From positions 11,033,361 to 11,097,360 of the forward strand of contig OX336343.1 in assembly GCA_946902875.1 (NCBI GenBank): a stretch of 64,000 nt of DNA, in the 5' to 3' direction. Positions 21,280 to 32,265 of the stretch are shown here, in pieces. Below the pieces are notes generated by a model. That model saw only the letters and a list, made by a program, of their open reading frames with translations. It ran no database searches and had not been told where the DNA came from. The DNA comes from Nematopogon swammerdamellus (lineage: Eukaryota > Arthropoda > Insecta > Lepidoptera > Adelidae). Each line of letters opens with the position of its first letter. Position 1 is the stretch's first letter. Position numbers and translations under genes: made by a program.

Positions 21280-21720
21280 AACAACGATCAGTGATGCACG
21301 TTGGACGACGACAGGTTCAAAAGACCAGAATCACAAAAGGGCACTTCAATTCCCGAACGCGCCAATTGACAAACATTCGAGAAGCAGCTCCGACCTCGGC
21401 CTCATTACCTTTGTATCTGATCTCTTTCACCGTGCCTATTACCTTCAATGAAGAGTGGAAGAGGTCGACACAGCGCTCGGCCGGGTGGTGTGGCCCAATA
21501 TGGCGACTAATGCGGACTGATCTAATTGATATTGATTTAGGTGGACGTGGGCGTACGCCTACCGCGCGGGACAAATAACTCTTTGACAGATCACTCGAAA
21601 CTATGAGCCGGCCCGGCGACGTGACGCTGATTACTTGGGCCTAACTGAAGATTAAAGTTTCTGTGCGAGCAAGCTCGAGCCACCACCGCTCTGGAGTAAA
21701 TTAAGCCTTGAAAGTTTTTT
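21280..21720. other. GC-richer block upstream of the PDZ gene
   Basis: Noticeably richer in G+C than its surroundings, with no coding motif. It could be promoter or 5' UTR sequence of the minus-strand PDZ gene, or an old repeat. No TATA box or initiator stands out. Confidence 0.25.
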
Positions 21721-22496
21721 GTCGTAGATACCAAAATGTTACATAGTGACCCTTTTAGTGAGACTGTCGTCTGTCTGGCCTTCGTCTCAGATTTCGGGTC
21801 TCGGGTTATATGAAGTAGCTATAGGTATTAGGGCATAATAGATAGCGCTGAAAATCGTATGTGAGACGTTTCTAAGAAAGTTATTTTCGAACATCATCAT
21901 GTGTGGTCCATAGTTTGAGAACTCGCAGTTTGTATTTAGACGATAAAAATGCGCGACGTCGTGCATACATTTCTGGAATGCAGGTCGGTTGTGGAGGTGG
22001 AATTACATTTTCGTTTGCTATTGGCAGTTGACGCAAATTAATAAACTATACTTGTGTGAATACATATAAATTACTAAATATATAAAATATAATATACAAA
22101 TAAATATACATACATACTTGTCCAACCAGGTTTGTTTTTTTTTTAATATAATTATCTACATGTTTTGTCTCTACACCTAATATGACTTATCAGAGTGTTA
22201 TACCAAATGTCATAGTTATAACGTTTGTTAAGATAATTCAACTTATGCTAAGTTAAATTGGCGGTCGGGTTACAGGTATATCTCCGTATTTTTGTGTATG
22301 AAACCTAAAATCGTTTGCTAGATTCGTGATGTTAGACCATTATATCACGTTATGTCGGTTCTCGATGTCAGGATTCACCTTGTGTTCTTGTCCAACTATA
22401 TACGTACACAGAAAATATGAAAATCTTTTTTCAGAATACAAAGCTATTGTTTTCGAAAATCTTGTTTTATCTTTTGTTTTTTTTTTTATTTATTTA
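21721..22496. other. No gene recognised
   Basis: AT-rich sequence with short chance ORFs and no repeat I can match elsewhere in the window. Confidence 0.35.
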
Positions 22497-22680
22497 TTTA
22501 ATAAATAAATAATAAATAAATAAATAAATAAACCATTTATTTCACACATTAATTACATGTCACAACAATTTTGATAAGACAAAATGAGTGAAAAAGGATG
22601 TAGGCACAGATTTTACAATGTTATGACCACGGGTCATAACATTGTTTCTGATTTTAAGCCTACCCTAGTACACAAAATTT
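22497..22680. repeat. ATAA-tailed repeat, second copy
   Basis: (AATA)n then CCATTTATTTCACACATTAA and GGATGTAGGCACAGATTTTA, matching the insert at 1058-1178. It continues with a perfect 14-bp hairpin (ACAATGTTATGACC / GGTCATAACATTGT, 22615-22645). Confidence 0.6.
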
Positions 22681-23706
22681 AATTAACAGTCGAAGAACAA
22701 CAATATATAAAGTAGAAAAAAAAAAAATCCTAATATAAACGTAACCAATAATAACGATAACCAAGAACAACATTGTACAAGTAACAACAAATAGAAATAA
22801 GGAAGAGAAAAAAAAAAAAAAGATCTTAACCAAATTATTTAAACTGTATTTTGTGAAATGTATGTGTATAAGTAATGTATTATCATCATATGTTTGTGTG
22901 TAACGTGAGTATTTATAGTGTATTTATGCAAACTATGAGAAAGGAAGGTATGTATATTTTGCGAGAGTGCAACTTGTGTTTGATTGATCGCATACATAAT
23001 TACGTACTATGCCGTAGTTTTTTGGACAATTAATAAGTAATTCTTAAGCCTATTTTTGAAGGTCACTAGGTTATTTAAATCCCGAATATTAATATTTGAG
23101 CTTGCGGTATATTTCTTACCCGTAACGCTTGGGCATGAGGTGCTCTATTCTTACCACAGACTGTTTTGCTGCGTTGGAGCTGATAGAGCGAAATATTTTT
23201 AATATAATTTATTTACTTATTAGACGTAAAAGAAGAAATGCCTGATGTAAGGTTCATAAATTTAATATAGAGCGAGAGCCAGAAGAACTTCAGCGCTTAA
23301 AACTTAATTCTGAAATAGAAAACTCGCCTATCGCGTCGAACAGAGCCTACAATCAAAAGTTTAAATTAACAAAATTATTCCAGGACTCAGTATCGCTTCT
23401 TGGCAATAGAGATGAGTTGCCTTATACTGTTTCAAATTTATCAAAATTTAGATTCGGAAAGTTGATAGATAATTAAAGTTCCAGAAGGGTTTAACTTCAA
23501 TCGATTACCAACGATCAGACGATTCCCTGAACTTCCCGGGATAAGTTTTGTTCTATCTGTCAACTCCATTCGACCGGATGACTATAGTTGAAACTGTTGC
23601 GATACCAATTCCGACAGATAGGTATTCAATTTTATTTTACTATTTGTTTTCAGTAAGTACTTAATTAATTTTCTGTACACTAGAAAATGAATTATTTACT
23701 GACATA
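22681..23706. other. No gene recognised
   Basis: About 1 kb of AT-rich DNA with A-runs at 22710-22820; no coding motif. Confidence 0.35.
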
Positions 23707-23968
23707 TTACTTAGGCATTCTTTGGAACAATTGTAAAAAGCAGTAGGCCCAGTCTTCCGTAGGGACGTCTTCCATGGTCTCTTGGAACGCATTCACCGCC
23801 GCCGCATCGGGGCTTGTAAATCGTATAAAAAAATTACGAGGTGTAATGTCCGGACTATATGGCTGTTGCGTCATCAGTTCTACATTTGAGGCCTTCAAAA
23901 ACTCATTCGTCACCTTAGCGGAATGTGTGAAAGCATTGTGGTGAAGGACGACTTTGCTGCAAGGTCGC
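23707..23968 (-). pseudogene. mariner-like transposase relic
   Basis: The minus strand reads VVLHHNAFTHSAKVTNEFL, then LMTQQPYSPDITPRNFF, then AVNAFQETMEDVPTEDW and CFLQLFQRMPK. It matches the C-terminal catalytic part of mariner transposases (HDNA.AH ... PYSPDL.P.DFF). The usual catalytic D of HDNA is H here, and the segment between FF and AV is shortened. It is 5'-truncated and inactive. Confidence 0.8.
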
Positions 23969-24757
23969 TTTTCGACATAGAATTAACCTTTTTTTTTTTT
24001 TAATTCAATGCTTTTCGCGAATCAACTTCGATAAATCCATTGTGATGCCGACACAAAATTTTCAAAACGATGCCACTATGAAAAAGCAAATGACAATCAC
24101 ACAAACTAAAACGTAACGTATTCCCAGAGAGTTCAATTTTCAATAATAACGTAATCGTTTTCATTTTTTTTTTATTGCAAATGGCCAGTTTCAGAAACTT
24201 TCAGTATGATCCACGAATATTACTATTTTCTGTGTGTGTTTCTTGTTTATTTTTACGCGACTACTTGAGTCAAAATTTAACCCGGGACCTTATGGGTGGT
24301 TTGTTTAAAATTTTTTTTATTATTAATTGTTTTATTAAGTTTAGTGACAATTTATTAATTATAATCATGTTAATACTAGTCGAAATTTCAATTAAATCAG
24401 CAGCTTAATCTTAACGTGTGCAACCGGGCCCAAATAGTTCATTACCAATAAAACATAGGTGTATGAATGGAGTTGCGAATTGACACGTTCGGGGTCGCTG
24501 GCTAATATAAATACATCGTCCATCTATCTCGTCTTGTGACACCTCAGTCGGTGGTGCGGTGGCCTTATTATAGAGCGTGATTAGTTCGATCTAATGTTAG
24601 ATGCGCGGGCGCCGCCCATATTGATCTACAAACTATGGCGTCGCTTTGTTATACAAATAATGTGATTCAGGTCACTTGTAAACTGAATATAACAGCTCCA
24701 TATGCCGGGGATGCATTAAATTGAATCTCTTTATTGCACTGTTGTTACACGAATTTT
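23969..24757. other. No gene recognised
   Basis: AT-rich. A TATAAATA at 24505 with TCAGTC 38-40 bp downstream is a weak core-promoter look-alike; no exon can be tied to it. Confidence 0.3.
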
Positions 24758-25750
24758 TAGGGTTCCGTAGTCAGCCAGGCAGGGACTCTTACAAAATTGT
24801 TCAGGTGCCTGTCCGTCCGTCCGTTCATCTGTCTGTCACCCCCTGTTACTTGTAATCAGTTCGAGCTATCTTCTAAAACTTATAGATTCCAGGGAGGTAA
24901 CGAAATTGTTTATTATGTGAACAACAATGCCAAGGGTCCTCAACTTTAATTAGGCGTCTCAAAAGCAGTTCTTTGACATAGGATTGTTTTAATAAGTTAT
25001 TGAGAGGAAAACTCATATAGTCGCAATTTTTAGGGTTTCGTAGTCAACAAGGAACCCTTATAGTTTCGCCATGTCCGTCCGTCTGTCCGTCTGTCCGTCC
25101 GTCTGTCCGTCCGTCTGTCTGTCCGCGGCTTAGCTCAGAGACCCTTAGTACTAGAAAGTTGTAAGTTGGTATGGGTATTAATATTAATAACGCCGACAAA
25201 GTGGTAAAATAAAAATTTTGAAATAAGGTTTTTTTAGGTTACCTCCCCAACACTTAAAGTGGGGATGAATTTTTTTTTCACGTCTACCCCATCATGTGGG
25301 GTGTCGTTGGATAGGCCTCTGGAAAATATTGCGGGTTTGTGAAAAACATTTTTCGATTTAGGGATCCGTTTGCGAATTATTAAGTTTTTAAGTGCAAATT
25401 TTTGCTAGAGTCAAGTGTGTCCCCCCCCCCCCCCCCCCCCCCCCTGCCAGCTAAACGGTTGTTATTAGATATGTGAAAAAATTCACAGCAGTAGTACCTA
25501 CATATATCGAAATTAAAAGGAAAACTATCACAGCTAAGTAGGCTGTACAGGTTGACGAGTAATAGTCGACCAACTTATAAAATGTACGGACGACAGCCAT
25601 CATTTCACTGTTGAAGAACTTTTTCAAATTAACATTCATTTATTTCCCCTACGAAATTATACAAATAATCAAATAATTTATTTTGATAGGGTTCCGCAAC
25701 TACGGAACCCTACACTGCGCGTGGCCCGACACGCACTTGGCCGCTTGTTT
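24758..25750. repeat. 'tgcgagtcggactcgc'-type elements, tandem or nested
   Basis: Two 'ttagggttccgtag' starts (24758 and 25031) each lead into GTCC/GTCT runs (24810-24840 and 25074-25125). The block ends at 25689-25750 with GGGTTCCGCAACTACGGAAC and ACTTGGCCGCTTGTTTTTTT. It probably holds two overlapping copies of this dispersed element. A poly-C run lies inside. Confidence 0.6.
25421..25444 (+). repeat. Poly-C run
   Basis: 24 uninterrupted C residues, G-quadruplex-prone on the minus strand. It is inside the dispersed element, so possibly part of it. Confidence 0.9.
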
Positions 25751-25798
25751 TTTTTTTTTACATATTACTGCAGCTCAATTTTTTTTATTTTTTTTTTA

Positions 25799-25904
25799 TT
25801 AAAACTGACACGGTTGTCTACATCACCTGCAACATCCGTGATGTCATAACACCGGGTGAACTAGGTGCCATGTCAGTGCTTCACTTCGGTCGTGCCGGCA
25901 GGTA
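25799..25904 (-). repeat. SINE-1 3' fragment
   Basis: Tail-only copy: AAAACTGACACGGTTGTCTA to TCAGTGCTTCACTTCGG. Confidence 0.7.
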
Positions 25905-26070
25905 GGTACCTATTTGTTTTCAATTCTGTGTGTCTGTCTCTTGGTATGTTCGTCTGTTTATAGAATTTTTTAATTTTTTATATTTTATTTTATGTAAACC
26001 GGTATGGGTGGCTGAGTCAGAGGGGCCAGAGCACATGGTTCGACCAGCCAATATCACATCGAGAAGGTAG

Positions 26071-26345
26071 GTGTGGGCGGTTGTTTACTCCAAATGTTAT
26101 TTCTAAAATATATCTACCTATTCTTTGCAACTAAGCAGTGTTTTGTTCAAGTTCTCTCTTAGAAATAATAAAATCTCTGAATTATAATTTGATAATCGTT
26201 GACATAAATTAATGGACCATTCGAATGATTTATGAATGAGTCAAAGAGGCCAGAGTACATGCGCCGACCATCCAATATCATCCTTGAGAAAATGTCGTAC
26301 CGAAGACTTTCCTTTGGATGGCTGGCCATGCACTGCCGCGCGTTT
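26071..26345. repeat. Dispersed repeat with SINE-2-like end, copy 1
   Basis: Near-identical to 29204-29490: GTGTGGGCGG...GTTTACTCCAAATG through ATGAATGAGTCAAAGAGGCC to CACTGCCGCGCGTTT. The second half resembles the SINE-2 tail region but is a distinct subfamily. Confidence 0.65.
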
Positions 26346-26361
26346 TTTTTTTTTCATTTAT

Positions 26362-26683
26362 TCCGGTATTGGTGGCTGAGTCGGAGGGGCCAAAGCGCAT
26401 GCTCTGACTAGCCAATATCACCTCCGAGAAGGTAGGCGCCATACCGGAGACTTCCCTTTGTATTGCTGGCTATACTGGACTAGAGGAGAACACAGCCGAT
26501 GCTGCCATGCGGCCATCTTACATCCAGTACGCTGTTACCAACCCAGTCGGCTACAGTTTGAGCCTACCACTTAGTAATGGTCAAGGGAAGGGACCTACAG
26601 TTTTACACGCGCCGGCCGGATTCGAACCACGGACCTCTCGCAAGAGAAGCCGATGACGCCCAGACCACTCGGCCACCCGCCGC
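26362..26683 (-). repeat. SINE-2 copy with intact tRNA-like head
   Basis: On the minus strand it starts GCGGCGGGTGGCCGAGTGGT; A box TGGCCGAGTGG and B box GGTTCGAATCC are both perfect. The body ends at the CAGCCACCAATACCGG tail and poly-A. The head resembles tRNA-Ser/Leu. Internal pol III promoter function is inferred. Confidence 0.85.
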
Positions 26684-26719
26684 TTAAATGATAGATGATG
26701 ATTGCCAGTTTAGTTAGGT

Positions 26720-27230
26720 TTTTAACCGACTTCAAAAAAGGAGGAGGTGCTCAATTCGACTGTATTTTTTTTTATGTTTGTCACCTCAGAACTTTCGACT
26801 GGGTGAACCGATTTTGATGATTCATTTTTTATTTGAAAGCTGGTGCTTCTCGTGTGGTCCCATTTCAATTTGGTGAAGATCGGATTGGAAATCGAGGCGG
26901 AATCGCGAGGCCGAAGGCCGAGCGATTCCGCCGAGTGCATTAATAGCAACAAATCACTAAAAAAAAACTGTGAAATAAAAAACTATTTAAAAAAATATAA
27001 AAACCGCTTTCAAAAATGTATGAAATAAAAAAAATCGAACCCTAGAGTTGAAGGCGGTGCTAAAGCGAGCAAAAATTATGCATGAAAGAAAACATGAGTG
27101 GATGATATCCTTTGTGATTTGTGTAGCCTTCTTTAGCACCGCCTTCAACTCTAGGGCTCGATTTTATTTATTTCATACATTTTTGAAGGCGGTTTTTATA
27201 TTTTTTTAAATAGTTTTTTTACACAGCCGG
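26720..27230. repeat. Lepidopteran dispersed repeat with foldback end, copy 1
   Basis: Begins AACCGACTTCAAAAAAGGAG, continues CAGAACTTTCGACTGGGTGA and ends in an inverted repeat: arms about 26955-27062 and 27124-27225, with CCCTAGAGTTGAAGGCGGTG in one arm and its complement in the other. It contains GGCCGAAGGCCGAGC at 26909. A shorter copy is at 31905-32265. Confidence 0.65.
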
Positions 27231-27406
27231 TTTAGAATAGAATAGGAAATGCTTTATTGGTCCAAGAAAGATTCAACAGTAACAAGCACATTAGGAACAT
27301 TTACATAAGGTCCCACTGCATCTCTCTCCGTGTATTTCTTAAGTACTAGAAATGTATTAGAAATGCCACTTTAACCGATGTATAACTGTTAGCAGAGATT
27401 ATTTTT

Positions 27407-27810
27407 AATGAAAACTGACATGATGGCTACATCACCTACAACACCCATGATGTCATCCCATAACACCTTGGTGCATGCACCAAGTGCCATGTCAGTGTTT
27501 CTCTTTGGTCTTGCCGGCTTCACTGAACTGGACGGAAAACACGAGCTATTTATTTATTTACATAGCCGCTTCGACCGACCTTTCATTCAGTACGGTGGTA
27601 CCAACCTGGCCAGGTTAAACGGTACCACTATACCTACCACCTATCTATAGTAAGGTAAAAAGGACAGGGATCTACAGTTTTATGTGGAATCCGAACCACG
27701 GTCACCGCATCGGTCAAACGGTCACCCATACAAGTTCTGACCGCGTATAGGTGTACTTAAGATCACGAAAGACGTTCGATTGATCGCTCCACTGAACTAC
27801 CGAGGCTGAC
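27407..27810 (-). repeat. Near full-length SINE-1, diverged 5S-like core
   Basis: Full SINE-1 from tail to head. On the minus strand the head reads GTCAGCCTCGGTAGTTCAGT. The core is a variant (CTTAAGTACACC ... GGTCAGAACTTGTATGGGTG) and the B box is GGTTCGGATTCC. This subfamily shares its core with the copy at 57656-58112. Confidence 0.85.
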
Positions 27811-28380
27811 ATAGCCGGAGCTGGTGAAGACGGCCATCAGCCATAATGATCTTGCGAAATCATTATATTTAATACTAAGGTCTGCGGTTCCTTGGAGGTG
27901 TAAATTTAAGCTTCCAAGTCAACGCAATCACAAGATACGGCCATTTATGCATTGACTTATATTTATGTCACATATTTTGCTACAGGCCAATCAAATCAAA
28001 ACCTATAGAGTACCTACCGTCAACCTAGAATAATGAAATTTGCTAAGAAGCAAGGTATCTCAGCACATGTAAAGGAAAAAATTGTAAATTTGTAGTTTTG
28101 TAATATAAAACATATATTTTTGTATATTTCAACTACAATAACATCTGATAGTCAAACCATTGCTGTAGTTTTTATTAAGGCATTTCGTGATTTTCCAAAA
28201 CACAATTCTTCTTATACATACACTAGCTTTTGCCCGCGGCTTCGCTCGCTGTAGACTGGGTTTAACAGCAAATCCGATTTATTTATTTCATAACAAAATT
28301 GTACCGCCATTATTCACCTGATTGGCAAATACGACAAAACATCCACCTCTACCGGAAACCGTCCAACAGATCTTACAAAC
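27811..28380. other. No gene recognised
   Basis: AT-rich. 28228-28250 holds GCCCGCGGCTTCGCTCGC, a very common lepidopteran repeat motif also at 62833. Confidence 0.35.
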
Positions 28381-28566
28381 TTGGCTCGCCGTGCGCGCGC
28401 GTACTCAGCGCGCAGACGTGTCCGCTATGCGCGCGCGTCCGCAATGTCGGCGTGCTTGCTGTCCGGCTGTGACGGACAATTAGCTCTCCTGGACGCGCCA
28501 AGCGGAGTGCGGCGACGCGCACAGTCGTCGCGCGCCGCCCAGCGCTACTTTGGCTTTTTTGTATGA
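28381..28566. other. GC/CpG-rich island
   Basis: Very CpG-rich block with CGCGCGCG runs in otherwise AT-rich DNA. Both strands have chance ORFs of about 60 codons with no motif. It may be a promoter-like island or part of the repeat that starts at 28228. Confidence 0.3.
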
Positions 28567-29203
28567 GCATTCCGGAGCTGAGTGTACCATTTTCTCTTCT
28601 AACAGTTTTCTGTTTGATTCAAGTAGTTACTCATCTAATAATCTCTTCTACTATTATAAAACTGAAATTATATCTGGCTGGCCGTTTGTTATTGTTTAAT
28701 GAGTCACCACTTCCGGATCTGATATTTCGCATAGGGGTAGTTAGCTTGCCGACTTAGCGAGTATGCGACGGTATTCAACCCTACTTCACGCTAGCGAAGG
28801 CGGATGCGTAAGTCCGTTTTTTCGTTCAGTTCATTGCAGCCGGCTCAACTAATAGGAAGCACTGGACTGGACAGATCAATATATTTTGTTTTGTTTTTTT
28901 TTTCAGTTAATGCAAAGATTTTTTTTAATGTGTCTGTCTAATGTCACACTGTTAGTGTGAATTAAATTTGAATTATTTGGTTTATTTGGTTTATATTTTA
29001 AATCTATCTGTAGTGATTACCGTTGCATCTGAATTCAAGTCTGTAACGTAGGTAACTCATTTTTGGTAAAAATGTCCGTTACGACGTTTAGCTAGGAGAG
29101 GGAAGATATGATTCTCTACTCTACTGAGTATGGGAAGTCGTCAGATGTGCGAGCGTAGGCAGTCACCCTTAGGAATCCGCGTGGGCCAGCTCGCAAACTA
29201 CAG
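28567..29203. other. No gene recognised
   Basis: No coding evidence; 28820-28890 weakly recalls SINE-1 body sequence. Confidence 0.3.
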
Positions 29204-29490
29204 CGTGTGGGCGGCTGTTTACTCCAAATGTTATTTCTAAAATATAGCTACCTATTCTTTGCAATCTAGCAGTGTTTTGTTCAAGTTCTCTCTCAGAAAA
29301 AATAAATATGTGGATTATAATTTGATAATCGTTGCCATAAATTATGGACCATTCGAATGGTTTATGAATTATGAATGAGTCAAAGGGGCCAGAGTACATG
29401 CGCCGACCATCCAATATCATCCTTGTGAAAGTGCCATACCGAAGACTTCCCTTTGGATTGCTGGCCATGCCATGGCACTGCCGCACGTTT
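29204..29490. repeat. Dispersed repeat with SINE-2-like end, copy 2
   Basis: Pair of 26071-26345. The copies differ by point changes and small indels, so they are separate insertions or an old duplication. Confidence 0.65.
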
Positions 29491-29597
29491 ACTGACTTCC
29501 AAGAACGAGCTTACGAGGCACACACGTGGTACAAGGTTTTATTAATGTAATTTTTCCGCCAGAAATTAAGTATTACAAAATAAGTTGGAGCGCTGGT

Positions 29598-29715
29598 ATA
29601 CGCCCCGGCACGTAACTTGGCCTCTGTGCGAGCGGGACAGCGTTATACCAACGATCGCATGCGTATAACGCCGTGCCTCTCGCACAGAGGCCAAGTTACG
29701 TGCCGGGTAGTATAC
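29598..29715. repeat. Inverted repeat (118-bp hairpin)
   Basis: Left arm CGGCACGTAACTTGGCCTCT...GTGCGAG (29606-29632) pairs with CTCGCACAGAGGCCAAGTTA...CGTGCCG. GCGTTATA pairs with TATAACGC nearer the loop. This is a MITE-like foldback or structured RNA candidate. Confidence 0.75.
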
Positions 29716-30111
29716 TGACGATTAAAATGAGTAAACACGTAATACAAGTAAGACACGTGTCACAGTTATTGTTACCAAATCGCTCCGCTCCGTATTGTTC
29801 CCACCAGCTCCGAAAAGCCTGCGGCTCCGGTAACCGTTTGGAAACTGCCCTTGGGCAGTCCTACAAACAAACATATTATTAACATTGCCTCGTGTCGTGA
29901 ATGTACAGAGCTGTGACCTTTAGTACTTTTATATCCTTGAATAGTTAGTTCTTGGCCCGACAAGTCCTTAAGTCTTAATACCTACATTAAACTTTTTTTA
30001 AACGCGGATAGTTCTCCTCAGAATACGTATCCACTCTTGGAGCGTCTGTGGAGTTGCCCCATAAATAAATAATGACTGATAATTTGCAATAGATGTTTAC
30101 ATTTAAATAAA

Positions 30112-30460
30112 ACCGGCTAAGTGCGAGTCAAACTCGCACACCGAGGGCACCGAATATCCGAGGGTTCCGTATCGCCATGTCATGGTCAGCCAGCGCCACT
30201 CACACCATCTATGGCGTGTTTATGAAATGCTTTATATTAGTTAAAATTCATGATGAGTTATAATGCTTCATACTCTTTTCGGTAGATGGCGCGCATACAC
30301 TTTTTAGTTTCTTCTATGGGAACCCCGTGATTTTTTTACTTTTTCTTATTTTTATTATTTGTTGTTATATCGGCCATAATAGGAATTCTGTAAAAATTTA
30401 AACGGGCTGCCTATTACGGTTCAAGGGATATACAGGAGTCAAAACAAGATATACAGGAGT
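30112..30460 (+). repeat. 'tgcgagtcggactcgc' element copy
   Basis: Begins CCGGCTAAGTGCGAGTCAAA then CTCGCACACCGAGGGC, continues with a block including GAGGGTTCCGTATC and a 'gttatatcggccataa' segment. Confidence 0.55.
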
Positions 30461-31029
30461 GCGCAAAAGCGGACTTACCGCTGCAAATAATTGTTTCCAG
30501 TTAACCTTTGACAAATACAATGTAAATAACAATACAATAAAAATCAAATATGTATTAAAATACATTAAATGTAAGTAATTGGAGAAAAAAAAATGTTAGT
30601 AATTATTCTTAAATACATACATACTATAGGTATGTACATAGGTTAGAGCTCTCACCCAGGCACCAGTTGTTAAGGCCGCATGTGCCGGAACATCTTAAGA
30701 TTGACAGAAAGCAAAGGCAAAGGGAAACGTCAAAGGAAAAAGCGAATAATGAAAATGTTGAGGATCCTTTGAATAAGAACGCATGTCCGTAGACAACCTA
30801 GTAAGACTATTCTATGTAAATTAAGTTTTTTGTAGGAACAGTACCTATGGTCTTACCTAAAATATAGATATTCTTACATACATACATACCACACGCTGTA
30901 CCCCGACAATCGGGGTAAGCAGAGTCATAGAATAGAAGAATAGAATAGTGATTTATTCAATTGTACATACATTATCATATCCATCGGTAATCGGTGTTAT
31001 GCTGCAAGAACTCTCAGAGAGTGAGGCAC
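30461..31029. other. No gene recognised
   Basis: AT-rich; 30890-30925 contains ACGCTGTACCCCGACAATCG and GGGTAAGCAGAG, a lepidopteran dispersed repeat also near 32625 and (inverted) 3050 and 47290. Confidence 0.4.
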
Positions 31030-31215
31030 TAGGACCCACCTGCTGCATGACTCGGTGGAAGGACCGCGGCAAGCTGAGAGGTGGCTATCAGGTCGCCCTT
31101 TAGCACAGCATCTCGTCCGTATCCCTTAGTCGTCTTTTACGACATGCACTAGGAGAGATGCTGTGGGGCTATTCTTTTAAGCACCTCTGACCCCACAGGT
31201 ACCGTGCCCAAAGGG
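31030..31215 (-). repeat. Dispersed repeat 'gcatctctcc', inverted copy
   Basis: Reverse complement of the block at 2775-2950: CATGACTCGGTGGAAGGACC through CGTCTTTTACGACATGCAC to a CCCCACAG end. Confidence 0.55.
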
Positions 31216-31274
31216 TACAGATATTTTTATAAGCTGTAAATTATTAATTGTGCCTAAATTAAAATAATTAAAAG

Positions 31275-31534
31275 GAATGGACTTACCGCGGATGCGTACT
31301 AATCGATTCTCCAGATCTTTCCTCTACAGAACCGGTAAACTTTGGAACGGTCTCCCTGCTCATATATTTCCCCCCAAGTACAGTCTCGGGTCCTTCAAGA
31401 GGGGCGTGAATAGCACCTGCCAGGCCGGCATGGCATTCGCAACCCCCGCAGACGACCGAATGTCCATGGGCATCGTTAGACACCTGGGTGGCTCGGCGCC
31501 ATATGTCGCGCTTTCAATAAAAAAAAAAAAAAGG
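31275..31534 (+). pseudogene. LINE 3' end, SLGSFKRG family (longest copy)
   Basis: The plus strand encodes RTNRFSRSFLYRTGKLWNGL, PAHIFPPKYSLGSFKRGVN, a typical C-terminus of a jockey/CR1-type reverse transcriptase. The 3' UTR ends with TCAATAAAAAAAAAA (AATAAA merging into poly-A). Heavily 5'-truncated. Confidence 0.75.
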
Positions 31535-31904
31535 AATAAGGTATTAAAATATTTAACGTGTGCATTTCCATCTCTTCTAGCATTATGAAAAGCAACGCCT
31601 GTAATCCCTAAAACAACTTAACTTATTTGCAATGCCGTATTCACTAATGTAACCTGACACATCTCTGAATAGTTTCACGCTAGGTATCGCCACAATATAT
31701 TTTCTCCAAGGAGCTGAACACTAAACGAAAACATTTCGCAAAACGAATGTGTCACACTAATGGAGCTAAGGATACAGGTGCGACAAGCCGTCAATACCAC
31801 GGCGCGCGCGTTCGTCTTTTCGTCTGCATATCGCAGCTTCTAAACGTCTATCAAATAGAAAATTGAAAATCGCACCATCTTTGTTTTATTAACTTTAATT
31901 TATT
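31535..31904. other. No gene recognised
   Basis: No coding or repeat match recognised. Confidence 0.3.
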
Positions 31905-32265
31905 TTTTTTTGTCCCCTCAGAACTTTCGACTGGGTGAACCGATTTTGATGATTCTTTTTTTATTTGAAAGCTGGTGCTTTCCATTTCAATTAAGATCGG
32001 ATTGCAAAGCGAGGCAGAATCCGATTCCGCCTAGTACATTAATAGCAAAAAATTACTAAAAAACACTGTGAAATAAAAAACTATTTAAAAAAATATAAAA
32101 ACCTCCTTCAAAAATGTATTAAAAAAAAAAAATCGAACCCTAGAGTTGAAGGCGGTGCTAAAGCAAGCAAAAATCACCGACCGCCTTCAACTCTAGGGTT
32201 AGATTTTTTTTTTTATTTCATACATTTTTGGAGGCGGTGCTTATATTTTTTTATTTCTTATCGTC
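31905..32265. repeat. Lepidopteran dispersed repeat with foldback end, copy 2
   Basis: Shares CAGAACTTTCGACTGGGTGA and the CCCTAGAGTTGAAGGCGGTG foldback arms with 26720-27230, but lacks the first 60 bp and the GGCCGAAGGCC motif. The arms meet with a spacer of only about 15 bp. Confidence 0.65.

Noticed and set aside
24500..24560. TATAAATA with a downstream TCAGTC
   Set aside because: Spacing (38-40 bp) is longer than usual and no exon follows that can be linked to it.
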